The notes under the pieces: generated by a model
Databases searched by the model: none
What the model saw: only the letters and a program-made list of their open reading frames with translations
What the model was told of the DNA's origin: nothing
Shown here: positions 25,463-33,330 of the stretch, one piece after another
How positions within the stretch are numbered: position 1 is the stretch's first letter
Layout of the letters: the number at the start of each line of letters is the position of its first letter
Origin: Rhizomicrobium sp.
Lineage (GTDB): Bacteria > Pseudomonadota > Alphaproteobacteria > Micropepsales > Micropepsaceae
DNA length: 64,000 nt
Assembly (NCBI GenBank): GCA_037200385.1
Contig: JBBCGL010000001.1
Coordinates: forward strand, 4,665,418 to 4,729,417
Direction: 5' to 3'
Translations under genes and position numbers: made by a program

Positions 25463-25849
25463 CGCGATTCATCATGCCTCTATAGGCGGGTTTCGTGGGC
25501 TGGTGCACCTGCGGGCAGGTCCGGAAATGTCTGCAAGTGGCTGGCGCGCACAATCAGCATTCACGAGAAGGCAGTTCAAGCATAGCTCGAAAAAACTGGC
25601 CTCTATATTGTCAGACATGGACACTATTTTCTCCGGTGGTTCGACGACATCTAAAATCGAGTTTTCTTCTTCGCAATACATTTGGAAAGACTTCTTCACA
25701 TTTGGAACGGCTTATTCGGTGGTCAATAATTCAACTCCCATGCGGCATCGTAGAAACGCCCACTCGCGAGTGAACGGGATTCTTCGGTTGATATTGCGCC
25801 GGTGTCGGCAGTATTGAGGCATATCGCATAGTATCTTTTTTGGACGCGC
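25463..25849. promoter_or_regulatory. Divergent regulatory gap with 10-bp phased boxes (site P3)
   Basis: This 387-base gap separates the divergent XRE and MucR-like genes. TATTGAGGCA (25812), TATCGCATAG (25822) and TATCTTTTTT (25832) stand at 10-base steps and end eight bases before the MucR-like ATG. TATCGCATAG differs by one base from a box at P1. Short open frames on both strands exist (for example 25472-25699 minus) but lack convincing ribosome sites. Confidence 0.5.
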
Positions 25850-26290
25850 ATGACCGACGACCGAGACAGCCAGACGGAACGCTTTATCGGGTGGGCGAGC
25901 AACATCGTGGCCGCCTATGTCAGCAACAATACGCTACCCGTCGATAGGATTTCCGTGATGTTGGAGGAGGTCCTGGGCGCCTTGCACCGGCTGGCAGAGC
26001 ATTCCCGAACTGAGAGACTGTCTTATCAAAAGCCCGCGATATCCATCGCAAAGTCCATCACGCCCGATTACCTCGTCTGTCTCGAGGACGGCAAGCGGCT
26101 CAAAATTCTTCGGCGATACTTGAAAGAGCGCTATCGTTTGTCGCCCGAGCAGTATCGTCTGAAATGGAGCTTGCCCGCGGACTATCCGATGGTGGCGCCC
26201 AATTACGCGGCTCGCCGTGCGCAGGTTGCCCGGGACATAGGCTTGGGGAAGTCGCGCACCGGGAAACGGGCGCGGAAATCACGGGCGTGA
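25850..26290 (+). CDS. MucR/Ros-family regulator lacking the zinc-ligand histidines
   Basis: 146 residues. ITPDYLVCLEDGKRLKIL and SPEQYRLKWSLPADYPMVAPNYA are hallmark MucR/Ros sequences, and the basic C-terminus GKSRTGKRARKSR is typical. In the zinc finger the Cys and Asp of CLED are present, but the usual RHL-x2-H reads RRYLKERY, so both His ligands are lost. Some Mesorhizobium relatives are known to fold and bind AT-rich DNA without zinc. Family members silence or regulate acquired, AT-rich promoters, which fits a position at the edge of a cluster with AT-rich promoter islands. Confidence 0.9.
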   Translation: MTDDRDSQTERFIGWASNIVAAYVSNNTLPVDRISVMLEEVLGALHRLAEHSRTERLSYQKPAISIAKSITPDYLVCLEDGKRLKILRRYLKERYRLSPEQYRLKWSLPADYPMVAPNYAARRAQVARDIGLGKSRTGKRARKSRA

Positions 26291-26394
26291 CGACGCCGAC
26301 ATAGCTCGGACGACGGCGCCTGTAGCGGCCGCGCCGCCAATACCGCCGTCACCTTCGATTCCGACGACATCGCTTCTGCGTCAGCGGAAAAACC

Positions 26395-26456
26395 TGAGAG
26401 CAAAGTTCGCTGGATAGTGTTGCTGTACCATTCCGTTTCCGGAAAACTGCTCCGCT
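26395..26456. repeat. Interspersed intergenic repeat, copy 2 (short)
   Basis: GAGCAAAGTTCG followed about 20 bases on by CTGTACCATTCCG and a GAAAACTGC stretch resembles copies 1 and 3. It lies in the 243-base gap between the convergent MucR-like and thiolase genes, marking the border between the biosynthetic cluster and the catabolic regulon. The right-hand part of the repeat (GCCGATTGCGGCGG) is missing here. Confidence 0.5.
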
Positions 26457-26533
26457 CCCGGACCACGGGTCGGCCGAAAAGCTGCGCGAAAAGAGCGAGC
26501 CTCACGCAATGCTGCCGGTTCGTTCGGTGAATT

Positions 26534-27727
26534 CTACGTTGTCTTCTCGTATAACGTGACGACGCATGCGCCGCCAAGCCCGAGATTGTGTTGCAGGCCG
26601 TGTCGGACGTGCTCCACCTGCCGCTTGTCAGCCGTGCCGCGAAGTTGATGAACGAGCTCATAGCACTGGGCCAGGCCGGTGGCACCGAGCGGATGTCCCT
26701 TAGACAGCAGGCCGCCCGACGGGTTGGTAACGACCTTGCCACCATAGCTATTGTCACCGTCGGCGATGAAGCGCTGCGCTTCGCCCTCGCCGCAGAACCC
26801 CAGCCCCTCATATGTGATCACCTCGTTATGCGCGAAGCAGTCGTGCAGCTCGGCCACCCTGATATCCTCGGGCCCGATGCCCGACTTTTCGTATACCGCA
26901 GTGGCGGCGCGTTGCGTCATCTCGCTGCCCACCAGATGGATCATGTCGCGCGCTTCGAGCGTGATGGGCGTGTCGGTCGTCATGACCTGAGCGGCGATGC
27001 GGACGGACCGATCAAGATCGTTCTTTGTGGCGAAATCGCGCGATACGACCAAAGCCGCGGCGGCACCGCATGTCGGCGGGCACGCCATCGGCCGCGTCAT
27101 CACGCCGGGCCAGATCGTCTGCGCCGCAAGCACGTCCTCTTCCGTCATCACATTGCGGAATACCGACATGGGATTGTTCGCGGCATGGCGGCTTGCCTTG
27201 GCTCGGACCTTGGCGAAGTCGGCGAGCGTCGTGCCGTACTTGTTCATATGGGCTAGGCCGGCGCCGCCGAAATAACGCAGGGCGAGGGGCAGGTCGACGT
27301 CGACCAGTTCCGCGCAGGCCTTGTCGAAGTCTTCGAACGGGCTGACTCGGTCCGTGAAGATCGGCGCGATGGCACCCGGGCGCATCTGCTCGAATCCCAC
27401 GGCAAGCGCGCATTCGGCCGCGCCGCTCTCGACCGCCTGGCGCGCCAGGAACAAGGCGGACGACCCGGTCGAGCAGTTGTTGTTGACGTTCAAGATCGGG
27501 ATGCCGGCCATGCCCGCCTTGTAGATGACCCGTTGGCCGGCGCAGCTTTCGCCGAATACGTAGCCGGCATAGGCCTGCTCGACCTGGTCGAAGCCGATCC
27601 CGCCGTCTTTCAGTGCGAGGCGAATGGCGGCGCTGCCCATATCATCATACGGCGCATTCTGGCCCGGCTTGGTGAATGGGATCATTCCGACGCCGGCGAC
27701 CAGCACCTCGCGTGTTGAACCGCGCAT
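26534..27727 (-). CDS. SCP-x/acetyl-CoA acetyltransferase-type thiolase
   Basis: 397 residues. NNNCSTGSSALFLARQAV holds the nucleophilic Cys, and LSKGHPLGATGLAQ the catalytic His. The pattern with AELHDCFAHNEVITYEGLGF is that of the lipid-transfer-protein-like thiolases, which cleave or form 3-ketoacyl-CoA of branched or steroid-like acids. GGAGGA precedes the ATG at 27727. It is divergent from the M81 gene and shares the intergenic region with operator site a. In the regulon it could cleave the 3-ketoacyl-CoA or acetoacetyl-CoA formed by later steps. Confidence 0.88.
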   Translation of the reverse strand: MRGSTREVLVAGVGMIPFTKPGQNAPYDDMGSAAIRLALKDGGIGFDQVEQAYAGYVFGESCAGQRVIYKAGMAGIPILNVNNNCSTGSSALFLARQAVESGAAECALAVGFEQMRPGAIAPIFTDRVSPFEDFDKACAELVDVDLPLALRYFGGAGLAHMNKYGTTLADFAKVRAKASRHAANNPMSVFRNVMTEEDVLAAQTIWPGVMTRPMACPPTCGAAAALVVSRDFATKNDLDRSVRIAAQVMTTDTPITLEARDMIHLVGSEMTQRAATAVYEKSGIGPEDIRVAELHDCFAHNEVITYEGLGFCGEGEAQRFIADGDNSYGGKVVTNPSGGLLSKGHPLGATGLAQCYELVHQLRGTADKRQVEHVRHGLQHNLGLGGACVVTLYEKTT

Positions 27728-27813
27728 CTCGAATTCCTCCAATTGCTCAACGGGACCGCCACCCAGCTGGCAGGCCGGCATCGACGTTCTTGGCGATGCG
27801 CCGTTGCATAAAC

Positions 27814-27827
27814 GGTCAGGTCAGACT
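27814..27827 (+). promoter_or_regulatory. RGTC-N6-GACT operator, site a, with sigma70-like promoter
   Basis: GGTC-AGGTCA-GACT. TTGCAT (27804-27809), a 17-base spacer and TAATAT (27827-27832) form a good promoter reading towards the M81 gene; the operator fills the spacer and touches the -10, so a bound repressor would block RNA polymerase. The divergent thiolase gene starts 87 bases away on the other side. Confidence 0.75.
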
Positions 27828-27943
27828 AATATTGCGCGCGGCGGGCGATTGCAAGCCGATGTCGGCGCAGTCGAAGCAGGGTCCGCAACGCGGCTCATCT
27901 GGCGCACGCTATGTCCGGCGTCCGATATAGAAGGAATTTTGTG

Positions 27944-29422
27944 ATGCGGATCTTCGCGGCGGCGCTTTCGACGGAAACGAACACCTTTGCGCCGTGGCCG
28001 ACAGGCGCGCGCGGATTCGTCGAGATCGCGCCCGACGATGACAGCGGCAACCCCGACGCCCAGATCATCCAAGGCCTGCAAAAGAGAGCCGCCGAAGACG
28101 GACACGAGTTCGTTGCGGGATTGATTGCTTCGGCGGAGCCTTCCGGGCCCACGCTGCAAAGCGTCTATGAGGGGTATCGCGACCGGATACTCGCGGATTT
28201 TCGAAAGCAAGGACCTTTCGACATTGCGCTTCTGATCCTGCACGGCGCGATGGTGTCCACCGCTTGTGACGATTGCGAAGGCGATCTTATTTCTCATCTG
28301 CGCCGCATCGGCGGACCAGAGCTTGCCATTGGCGTGGAGCTCGATCCGCACTGCCATCTGACGGAGACGATGGTGGCGAACGCAGACGCCATCGTCCTGA
28401 TGAAGGAATATCCCCACAGCGATTTTATTCCCCGCTCGGAAGAACTCTACGACATCTGCGTGCGCAGGAAAGCGGGCCTTGTCGCGCCGGTCTCCGCGGT
28501 CTTCGATTGCTGCATGGTCGGGTTCTATCCGACGACCGCAGAACCGATGTCCGGATTGCTCGGTTACATCCGGGAGGAGGAAAAGCGACCGGGAATACTT
28601 TCCATAAGTTTCGTGCATGGATTTCCCTGGGGGGATTCGCCCGAAGCCGGGTCGAAAGTCCTTGTTATCGCCGATGGGGATAGGGAGCTGGCGCGCGCCG
28701 CGGCCGAGCGCATCGGGCGGGTGATCTATGCGCGACGCGAGGCGTTCGTTCCCCGGATGCCGGATATCGCCACGGCCCTGGATTTATGTGCCTCGGCGCA
28801 AGGCAGGGTCGTTCTGGCCGATACGGCGGACAACGCCGGTGGAGGCGCGCCGAGCGACAACGTCTCGCTTCTTCGCGCCATGCTGGGCCGATCGCTGCGC
28901 GACGCGGCCTTCGGCTGTGTATGGGATCCACAGGCTGTTGCCATCTGCATGGAAGCAGGTGTCGGCGCGACATTCGAACTGCGGCTGGGCGGCAAGGGCG
29001 GCGCGGCTTCGGGCGATCCCTTGGACGTCGAAATAACGGTCCGCGCCATCGCCGAACGTCACGACCAGCAAGGGCTGGGCGATTCGCGTGCCCCGATGGG
29101 GGCTTCGGTCTGGATAGAAACCGACGGTATCGACATCGTGGTAAATTCCATCCGCACACAGACTTTTTCGCCGGAGGCCTTCACAGGACTGGGCATCGAT
29201 CTCTCAAGCAAGCGCCTCATCGTGGTGAAATCGACACAGCACTTCCGTTCGCATTTCGCACCCCTCGCCGACGAGGTAATCCTCGTCGCCACGCCGGGCA
29301 CGCTTCAGATGGATTTTGCAATGCTGCCCTATCGCAAGAAGCGAAATCTCGAATATTTTCCGCGCACGAACGACCCGTTGGGGTATTCGATTGCCGCCCC
29401 GAAGGCTGGGGAGGGGTCATGA
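27944..29422 (+). CDS. M81-family (MlrC-like) metallopeptidase
   Basis: 492 residues. MRIFAAALSTETNTFAPWPTG is the typical MlrC/DUF1485 start, ELDPHCHLTETM and KEYPHSDF carry zinc ligands, and VLADTADNAGGGAPSDN is the C-terminal family signature. MlrC opens peptides left by earlier steps of microcystin breakdown; relatives act on other small peptides or amides. AAGGA lies eight bases before the ATG at 27944. The gene has operator site a in front of it and a remnant plus a DAO gene behind it. A role in cutting an unusual peptide bond fits the whole regulon. Confidence 0.88.
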   Translation: MRIFAAALSTETNTFAPWPTGARGFVEIAPDDDSGNPDAQIIQGLQKRAAEDGHEFVAGLIASAEPSGPTLQSVYEGYRDRILADFRKQGPFDIALLILHGAMVSTACDDCEGDLISHLRRIGGPELAIGVELDPHCHLTETMVANADAIVLMKEYPHSDFIPRSEELYDICVRRKAGLVAPVSAVFDCCMVGFYPTTAEPMSGLLGYIREEEKRPGILSISFVHGFPWGDSPEAGSKVLVIADGDRELARAAAERIGRVIYARREAFVPRMPDIATALDLCASAQGRVVLADTADNAGGGAPSDNVSLLRAMLGRSLRDAAFGCVWDPQAVAICMEAGVGATFELRLGGKGGAASGDPLDVEITVRAIAERHDQQGLGDSRAPMGASVWIETDGIDIVVNSIRTQTFSPEAFTGLGIDLSSKRLIVVKSTQHFRSHFAPLADEVILVATPGTLQMDFAMLPYRKKRNLEYFPRTNDPLGYSIAAPKAGEGS

Positions 29423-29517
29423 GAGCCGTTGGGAAGGCAATCGCAACCTGTGCCAATCCGGGTTCGGTCCACACATCGATCGCGCCGGACGGCGCCTTAT
29501 TTGGTATCTTGAGATGA
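29419..29517 (+). pseudogene. N-terminal remnant of a BKACE (DUF849) gene
   Basis: The 32-codon frame begins MRAVGKAIATCANPGSVHT and aligns with the start of the BKACE at 51267 (VRTAGKVIITCAVTGSVHT), also at DNA level. After about 20 codons similarity stops and the frame runs into a stop codon that overlaps the next start as ATGA. It looks like what remains after deletion of a second BKACE copy. GGGGAGGGG lies just upstream, so the remnant may still be translated and couple the M81 and DAO genes. Confidence 0.7.
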
Positions 29518-30566
29518 AGACCGCGGACATTCTCATCATCGGCGGCGGCATCGCCGGGGTGTCTCTTGCCGCGGCTCTGGCTGGGCGCAAGCGCGTGATC
29601 CTGCTCGAGCGCGAGCCGGTGCTGTCCCTGCATACGAGTGGCCGCTCTGCGGCGATTTTGGTCGAGTCCTACGGCGCCGAACCCGTTCGCCGCTGGACGA
29701 AAGAGAGCCTCGCCTTCTTTCAGGCGCCGCCGAAGGGCTTCGCGGACGTCCCGCTCGTTTCGCCGCGCGGTGCCGTGTTCGTCGCCCGCGCCGAGGGCGT
29801 GTCTCAGATGCATACGCTTCTGAGGGAAAATCCCGGCGTCGTGCATTGGCTGTCGCGCGCGGACGCGCAGTCCCGCGTGCCGATATTGCGCGCGGATCTC
29901 TTTGCGGAATTTGCCGAAGAGCCGAACGCCATGGATATCGATGTCGGAGCGTTCTTCGAAGGGTTGCGGAAGACGGCCGTGCGCGGCGGGACCGAGACGG
30001 TCACGGGGCAGGAGGTCTTGGGCCTTGCGTACAGCCAGGGCCTCTGGTGCGCCACGACCCGGGATTCCCGCTTTTGTGCGCCAGTGCTGGTCAATGCCGC
30101 GGGAGCCTGGGCCGGAAGGATCGGCGCCTTGGCGGGCCTCGGCGATCGCGGATTGACGCCGAAAAGGCGCACCGCGATTGTGTTCGAGGCGCCCGGCGAC
30201 GTGAACGTTTCCGCCTTGCCGTTCGTGAACGACGTTGCCGGCGAATTCTATTTCAAGCCGGAAGCCGGTCTTCTTTTGGCATCGCCCGCGGACGAAACGC
30301 CAAGCGAGCCCTGCGACGCGCAGCCCGAGGAGATCGATGTCGCCACCATCGCCTATCGCATCGAGGAAGCGACGACCCTCACGGTACGGAGCATTCGGCG
30401 GCGGTGGGCCGGCCTTCGGACCTTTACCCCCGACGGGGTGCCGTATTTCGCATTCGACGAGGAAGCCGAAGGGTTCTTCTGGCTCGTCGGCCAGGGCGGC
30501 TACGGCATTCAGACGGCGCCGGCGATTTCAGCTCGGGCGAGCGCCATGATCCTGGAGCGGGTATAA
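29514..30566 (+). CDS. FAD-dependent DAO-family oxidoreductase (D-amino-acid oxidase/dehydrogenase-like)
   Basis: 350 residues. ILIIGGGIAGVSLAAALAG is the FAD-binding Rossmann motif with the acidic ERE at the end of the second strand, and VNAAGAWAGRIG plus the C-terminal LVGQGGYGIQTAPAISARA complete the DAO pattern. Family members oxidise the amine of D-amino acids, glycine or sarcosine. It starts inside the BKACE remnant stop. In this regulon it would oxidise D-amino acids released by the peptidases. Confidence 0.87.
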   Translation: MKTADILIIGGGIAGVSLAAALAGRKRVILLEREPVLSLHTSGRSAAILVESYGAEPVRRWTKESLAFFQAPPKGFADVPLVSPRGAVFVARAEGVSQMHTLLRENPGVVHWLSRADAQSRVPILRADLFAEFAEEPNAMDIDVGAFFEGLRKTAVRGGTETVTGQEVLGLAYSQGLWCATTRDSRFCAPVLVNAAGAWAGRIGALAGLGDRGLTPKRRTAIVFEAPGDVNVSALPFVNDVAGEFYFKPEAGLLLASPADETPSEPCDAQPEEIDVATIAYRIEEATTLTVRSIRRRWAGLRTFTPDGVPYFAFDEEAEGFFWLVGQGGYGIQTAPAISARASAMILERV

Positions 30567-30603
30567 AGCCGATGAGCGCAGGTGACAGCCGCATGTAGCC
30601 GGT

Positions 30604-31761
30604 TTAAATCGACGCGTAAGCGGCGTCGACGAGGCGTCGCGCGCGGTCGCCGAGCGCAAGCGCCGGCCACCAGCGATTGAGCGCGTAACTCATGCTTATC
30701 CGGTTTTCGCGATCGGCAAATCCGAAGCTTCCGCCGGCGCCCGCGGTGCCGAACGCGTTGCGGTTTGGACCGATGTAGAAGAAGTCCGGATCGTTCAATA
30801 GAAGACCCATAGCCGTGCGCATCGGAGTGCCCCATACCGGGCATGGCGCGTACCATTGCACCTGCGTCATGAGATCGATCGTCTCGGGCGAAAATATCCG
30901 GATGCCGTCCAGCGCGCCATCCATGGCGCAGAACGAAAAGAGACGGGCGACGCCACGAGCGTTGCCCGCGGTGGCTTGAAAAGGCAATCGCTTTCGCTCT
31001 TCGGGCGAAAGCGTCGTGGCCGGATCGCCCATGCCGGCAAAGAAGCGGCGTATCACCTCCTGTGGCATCCGGGCCCCGGCGACGAAGTGCGCCGTGTCGA
31101 TATCGGGACCGAAATTGGCGACGTCCGTCTCCGTGCAGCGCAGATTGTATTCGACGCCCAACTTTTCGGTGACCTCGCGGCGGAACCAATCCCAGGGCAT
31201 CTCTCCGGTTGCCGCCGCAATGAGCTTTCCAAGGATGAATATGAAGGACGTCGTGTGGTAGACGCCGCGTGTGCCCGGCGCCCATTCGGATCTCTGCTTC
31301 GCCACAGCCGCGACCATGCGATCCCAACGGTGATAGTCGCCGGGTTGTGCGGCGTCGATGAAATGTATCGCCGCATGATGGCTGATCGCCTGGCGGACGG
31401 TCACGAGTCCCTTTCCGTTCTGCGCGAATTCGGGCCAATAGTCGGCCACAGGCGCGTCGTAGTCGAGCTTGCCTTGATCCGCGAGCATATGAACGCCGAG
31501 CGCCATCATTCCCTTGACGACCGACGCCATGCTCACGATGGAATGTTCGGTCCAGGCGCGCTTGCGGTCGACGTCCATGTAGCCGCCCCACAAATCGACA
31601 AGCTTTTCTCCGTCCTTGTAGAGGGCTACGGCGGCACCCAACTCATTGAGGCTGTGAAAATTCTCGGCGAAGGCATCGTACAATTTCCGGTAGCGCGGAT
31701 CGCAGCTGCCGTAAATTGCGATTTCTCCATTGGGCGTTCCGATCGTTTCGATGTTCGACAC
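30604..31761 (-). CDS. Class C beta-lactamase-fold serine hydrolase 1
   Basis: 385 residues. SMASVVKGM is the SxxK motif of the class C beta-lactamase/esterase family; the Tyr motif reads RGVYHTTSF and the usual KTG position FGTAGAGGSFGF, which is closer to esterases of the EstB type and D-aminopeptidases than to true beta-lactamases. No signal peptide is seen, so it is cytoplasmic. The GTG at 31761 follows GGAAGGAAGG. It is divergent from the ACC-deaminase-like gene, with operator site b between them. Likely ester, lactone or D-peptide hydrolysis. Confidence 0.85.
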   Translation of the reverse strand: MSNIETIGTPNGEIAIYGSCDPRYRKLYDAFAENFHSLNELGAAVALYKDGEKLVDLWGGYMDVDRKRAWTEHSIVSMASVVKGMMALGVHMLADQGKLDYDAPVADYWPEFAQNGKGLVTVRQAISHHAAIHFIDAAQPGDYHRWDRMVAAVAKQRSEWAPGTRGVYHTTSFIFILGKLIAAATGEMPWDWFRREVTEKLGVEYNLRCTETDVANFGPDIDTAHFVAGARMPQEVIRRFFAGMGDPATTLSPEERKRLPFQATAGNARGVARLFSFCAMDGALDGIRIFSPETIDLMTQVQWYAPCPVWGTPMRTAMGLLLNDPDFFYIGPNRNAFGTAGAGGSFGFADRENRISMSYALNRWWPALALGDRARRLVDAAYASI

Positions 31762-31855
31762 TTGCGCCTTCCTTCCACGCGAAATCGCGATTGCGAACTC
31801 ACCGGCATGCTTCCGGGAGGTTCGCAAGCACCAAAAAGATCATTCGCTACAAAAT

Positions 31856-31869
31856 AGTCAATACAGACT
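31856..31869 (+). promoter_or_regulatory. RGTC-N6-GACT operator, site b
   Basis: AGTC-AATACA-GACT followed directly by AATTGGTTGCG, so that a TAAT -10 core overlaps its right end as at sites a, c, e and f. It stands 130 bases before the start at 31999 and 95 bases from the divergent hydrolase start at 31761. Confidence 0.7.
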
Positions 31870-31998
31870 AATTGGTTGCGCACGACCGATTTCCTGTTAT
31901 GATGTCCGGCGTATCGGCTCGGCCGGCGGCGCCTGCGATTTCGGGCCGGAGCGTCGCGCGATGCCGAACGGTTCCAGGTAAAGAGAAAGCAGCTCTGG

Positions 31999-33039
31999 AT
32001 GCCTTTCGACTTTTCGCGCTTTGCCCGTCTGCGCCTGCTCGACGGTCCGACCCCGATCCAGGAACTGCAGCGGCTGGGTACGGATCTCGGCGGTGTCCGC
32101 GTTTTCGTCAAGCGCGACGATTTCACGTCCCTTGGCGGCGGCGGCAACAAATTGCGCAAGCTGGAATTTCTGCTGGGCGAGGCGAGAACGCAAGGCGCCG
32201 ACACGATCCTCACGGTTGGGGGGCGGCAATCCAACCACGCGCGGCTGACGGCGGCGGCCTCGGCGCGGGCGGGATTCTCCTGCGAACTTGTCCTGCCGCG
32301 CGTGGTGCCGATCGGCGACGACGATTACCTACACAACGGCAATGTCCTGCTCGACGATTTGTTCGGCGCGTATGTGCACGATCTGCCCGGCGATGCCGAT
32401 GTGGGGTCGTTTGCAGCCGAACGTTCCGCGACGCTCGGGCGCGAGGGTCGCAAGGTCTATTTCATACCGACCGGCGGATCGAACGCCGTCGGCTGCCTCG
32501 GCTATGCCGACTGCGCCCTGGAGATCGAGGCGCAATCATCGGCGCTCGGTATAGAATTCTCGCGGGTCGTCTTGGCCAACGGCAGCAGCGGGACGCATGC
32601 GGGGCTCGCAGCCCGTTTCGCGCTGACACCGAAGGGCGCTTCCTTCGTCGCATCATACGCCGTCTATCATCCGGCGGATAAGACCCGCGCGAACACGCTC
32701 GTCATGGCGCGCGATACCGCGGCGCTGATGGGTTCGGAAGTCGCGCTCGATGAGACCGATATCCTGGTGGATGGCGAGCATCGCGGCGAGGGCTACGGCA
32801 TACCCACACGCGGGATGGTCGACGCGGTGCGCCTACTGGCCCGCAAAGAAGGTCTGCTGCTCGATCCCGTCTATGGCGGCAAGGCCTTTGGGGGATTGCT
32901 GCACGATATTCGCCGCGGCCGATACAAACCCGGCGAGGCCGTATTGTTCGTCATGACCGGCGGCATGCCGGGCCTCTTTGCCTATCGCTCGGCATTGGAA
33001 GGTGCCCGCGCTCTGTCCGGCCCGCGCTATGGACTGTGA
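31999..33039 (+). CDS. D-cysteine desulfhydrase/ACC deaminase-family PLP enzyme
   Basis: 346 residues. [17 protein letters not shown] holds the PLP Lys (Asn-Lys-x-Arg-Lys-Leu-Glu-Phe), [16 protein letters not shown] the phosphate and substrate loop, and [12 protein letters not shown] and [11 protein letters not shown] complete the fold-type II family. Members deaminate D-cysteine, D-serine-like acids or aminocyclopropane carboxylate. With a DAO gene upstream and a TonB receptor downstream, a D-amino acid is the expected substrate. The gene starts its own transcription unit behind site b. Confidence 0.87.
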   Translation: MPFDFSRFARLRLLDGPTPIQELQRLGTDLGGVRVFVKRDDFTSLGGGGNKLRKLEFLLGEARTQGADTILTVGGRQSNHARLTAAASARAGFSCELVLPRVVPIGDDDYLHNGNVLLDDLFGAYVHDLPGDADVGSFAAERSATLGREGRKVYFIPTGGSNAVGCLGYADCALEIEAQSSALGIEFSRVVLANGSSGTHAGLAARFALTPKGASFVASYAVYHPADKTRANTLVMARDTAALMGSEVALDETDILVDGEHRGEGYGIPTRGMVDAVRLLARKEGLLLDPVYGGKAFGGLLHDIRRGRYKPGEAVLFVMTGGMPGLFAYRSALEGARALSGPRYGL

Positions 33040-33188
33040 GTGCGCGCTGTTTGACGTGCCAGGAACGGCGGCGCGCCAATCCTTCCAGTTACCGTCCAAA
33101 TAGACTGGTCCGTCCATGCATGTGCAGGAAAATGCACATCCCGCCGTCAGTTAAATCATACCGTTCCGAGCGGCGTCGATCCAAAAGC

Positions 33189-33202
33189 AGTCTGAGCAGA
33201 CT
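33189..33202 (+). promoter_or_regulatory. RGTC-N6-GACT operator, site c
   Basis: AGTC-TGAGCA-GACT with an overlapping TAATAT -10 (33202-33207) and TTGCG after it, 129 bases before the TonB receptor start. TGAGCA makes the palindrome longer than the core (GCAGTCTGAGCAGACT). The 291-base gap holds no gene. Confidence 0.75.
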
Positions 33203-33330
33203 AATATGTTGCGTTTCCGATTTGCTTCTGCCATGGTTCCGTCATGGTGCCGCGTGGGTGGCCGGATGCCGTTCTAGGTGACGGTCAAATCGGGTCGGAC
33301 GTGGGGAATTGTTATCAGCGGGGGTGTGTA

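Noticed and set aside
25472-25699. 75-codon ORF upstream of the XRE gene on the minus strand
   Set aside because: The first part looks protein-like, but the start is GTG without a ribosome site and the end is of non-coding composition; kept only as a note in the intergenic entry.
26534-26811. Minus and plus long frames opposite the thiolase, the serine hydrolases and GMC genes
   Set aside because: Long antisense open frames are expected in GC-rich coding DNA; none has a ribosome site or recognisable motif.
26534-29422. Microcystin degradation (mlr) cluster
   Set aside because: Only an MlrC-like M81 gene is present; there is no MlrA-type membrane peptidase, and M81 proteins are common outside mlr clusters.
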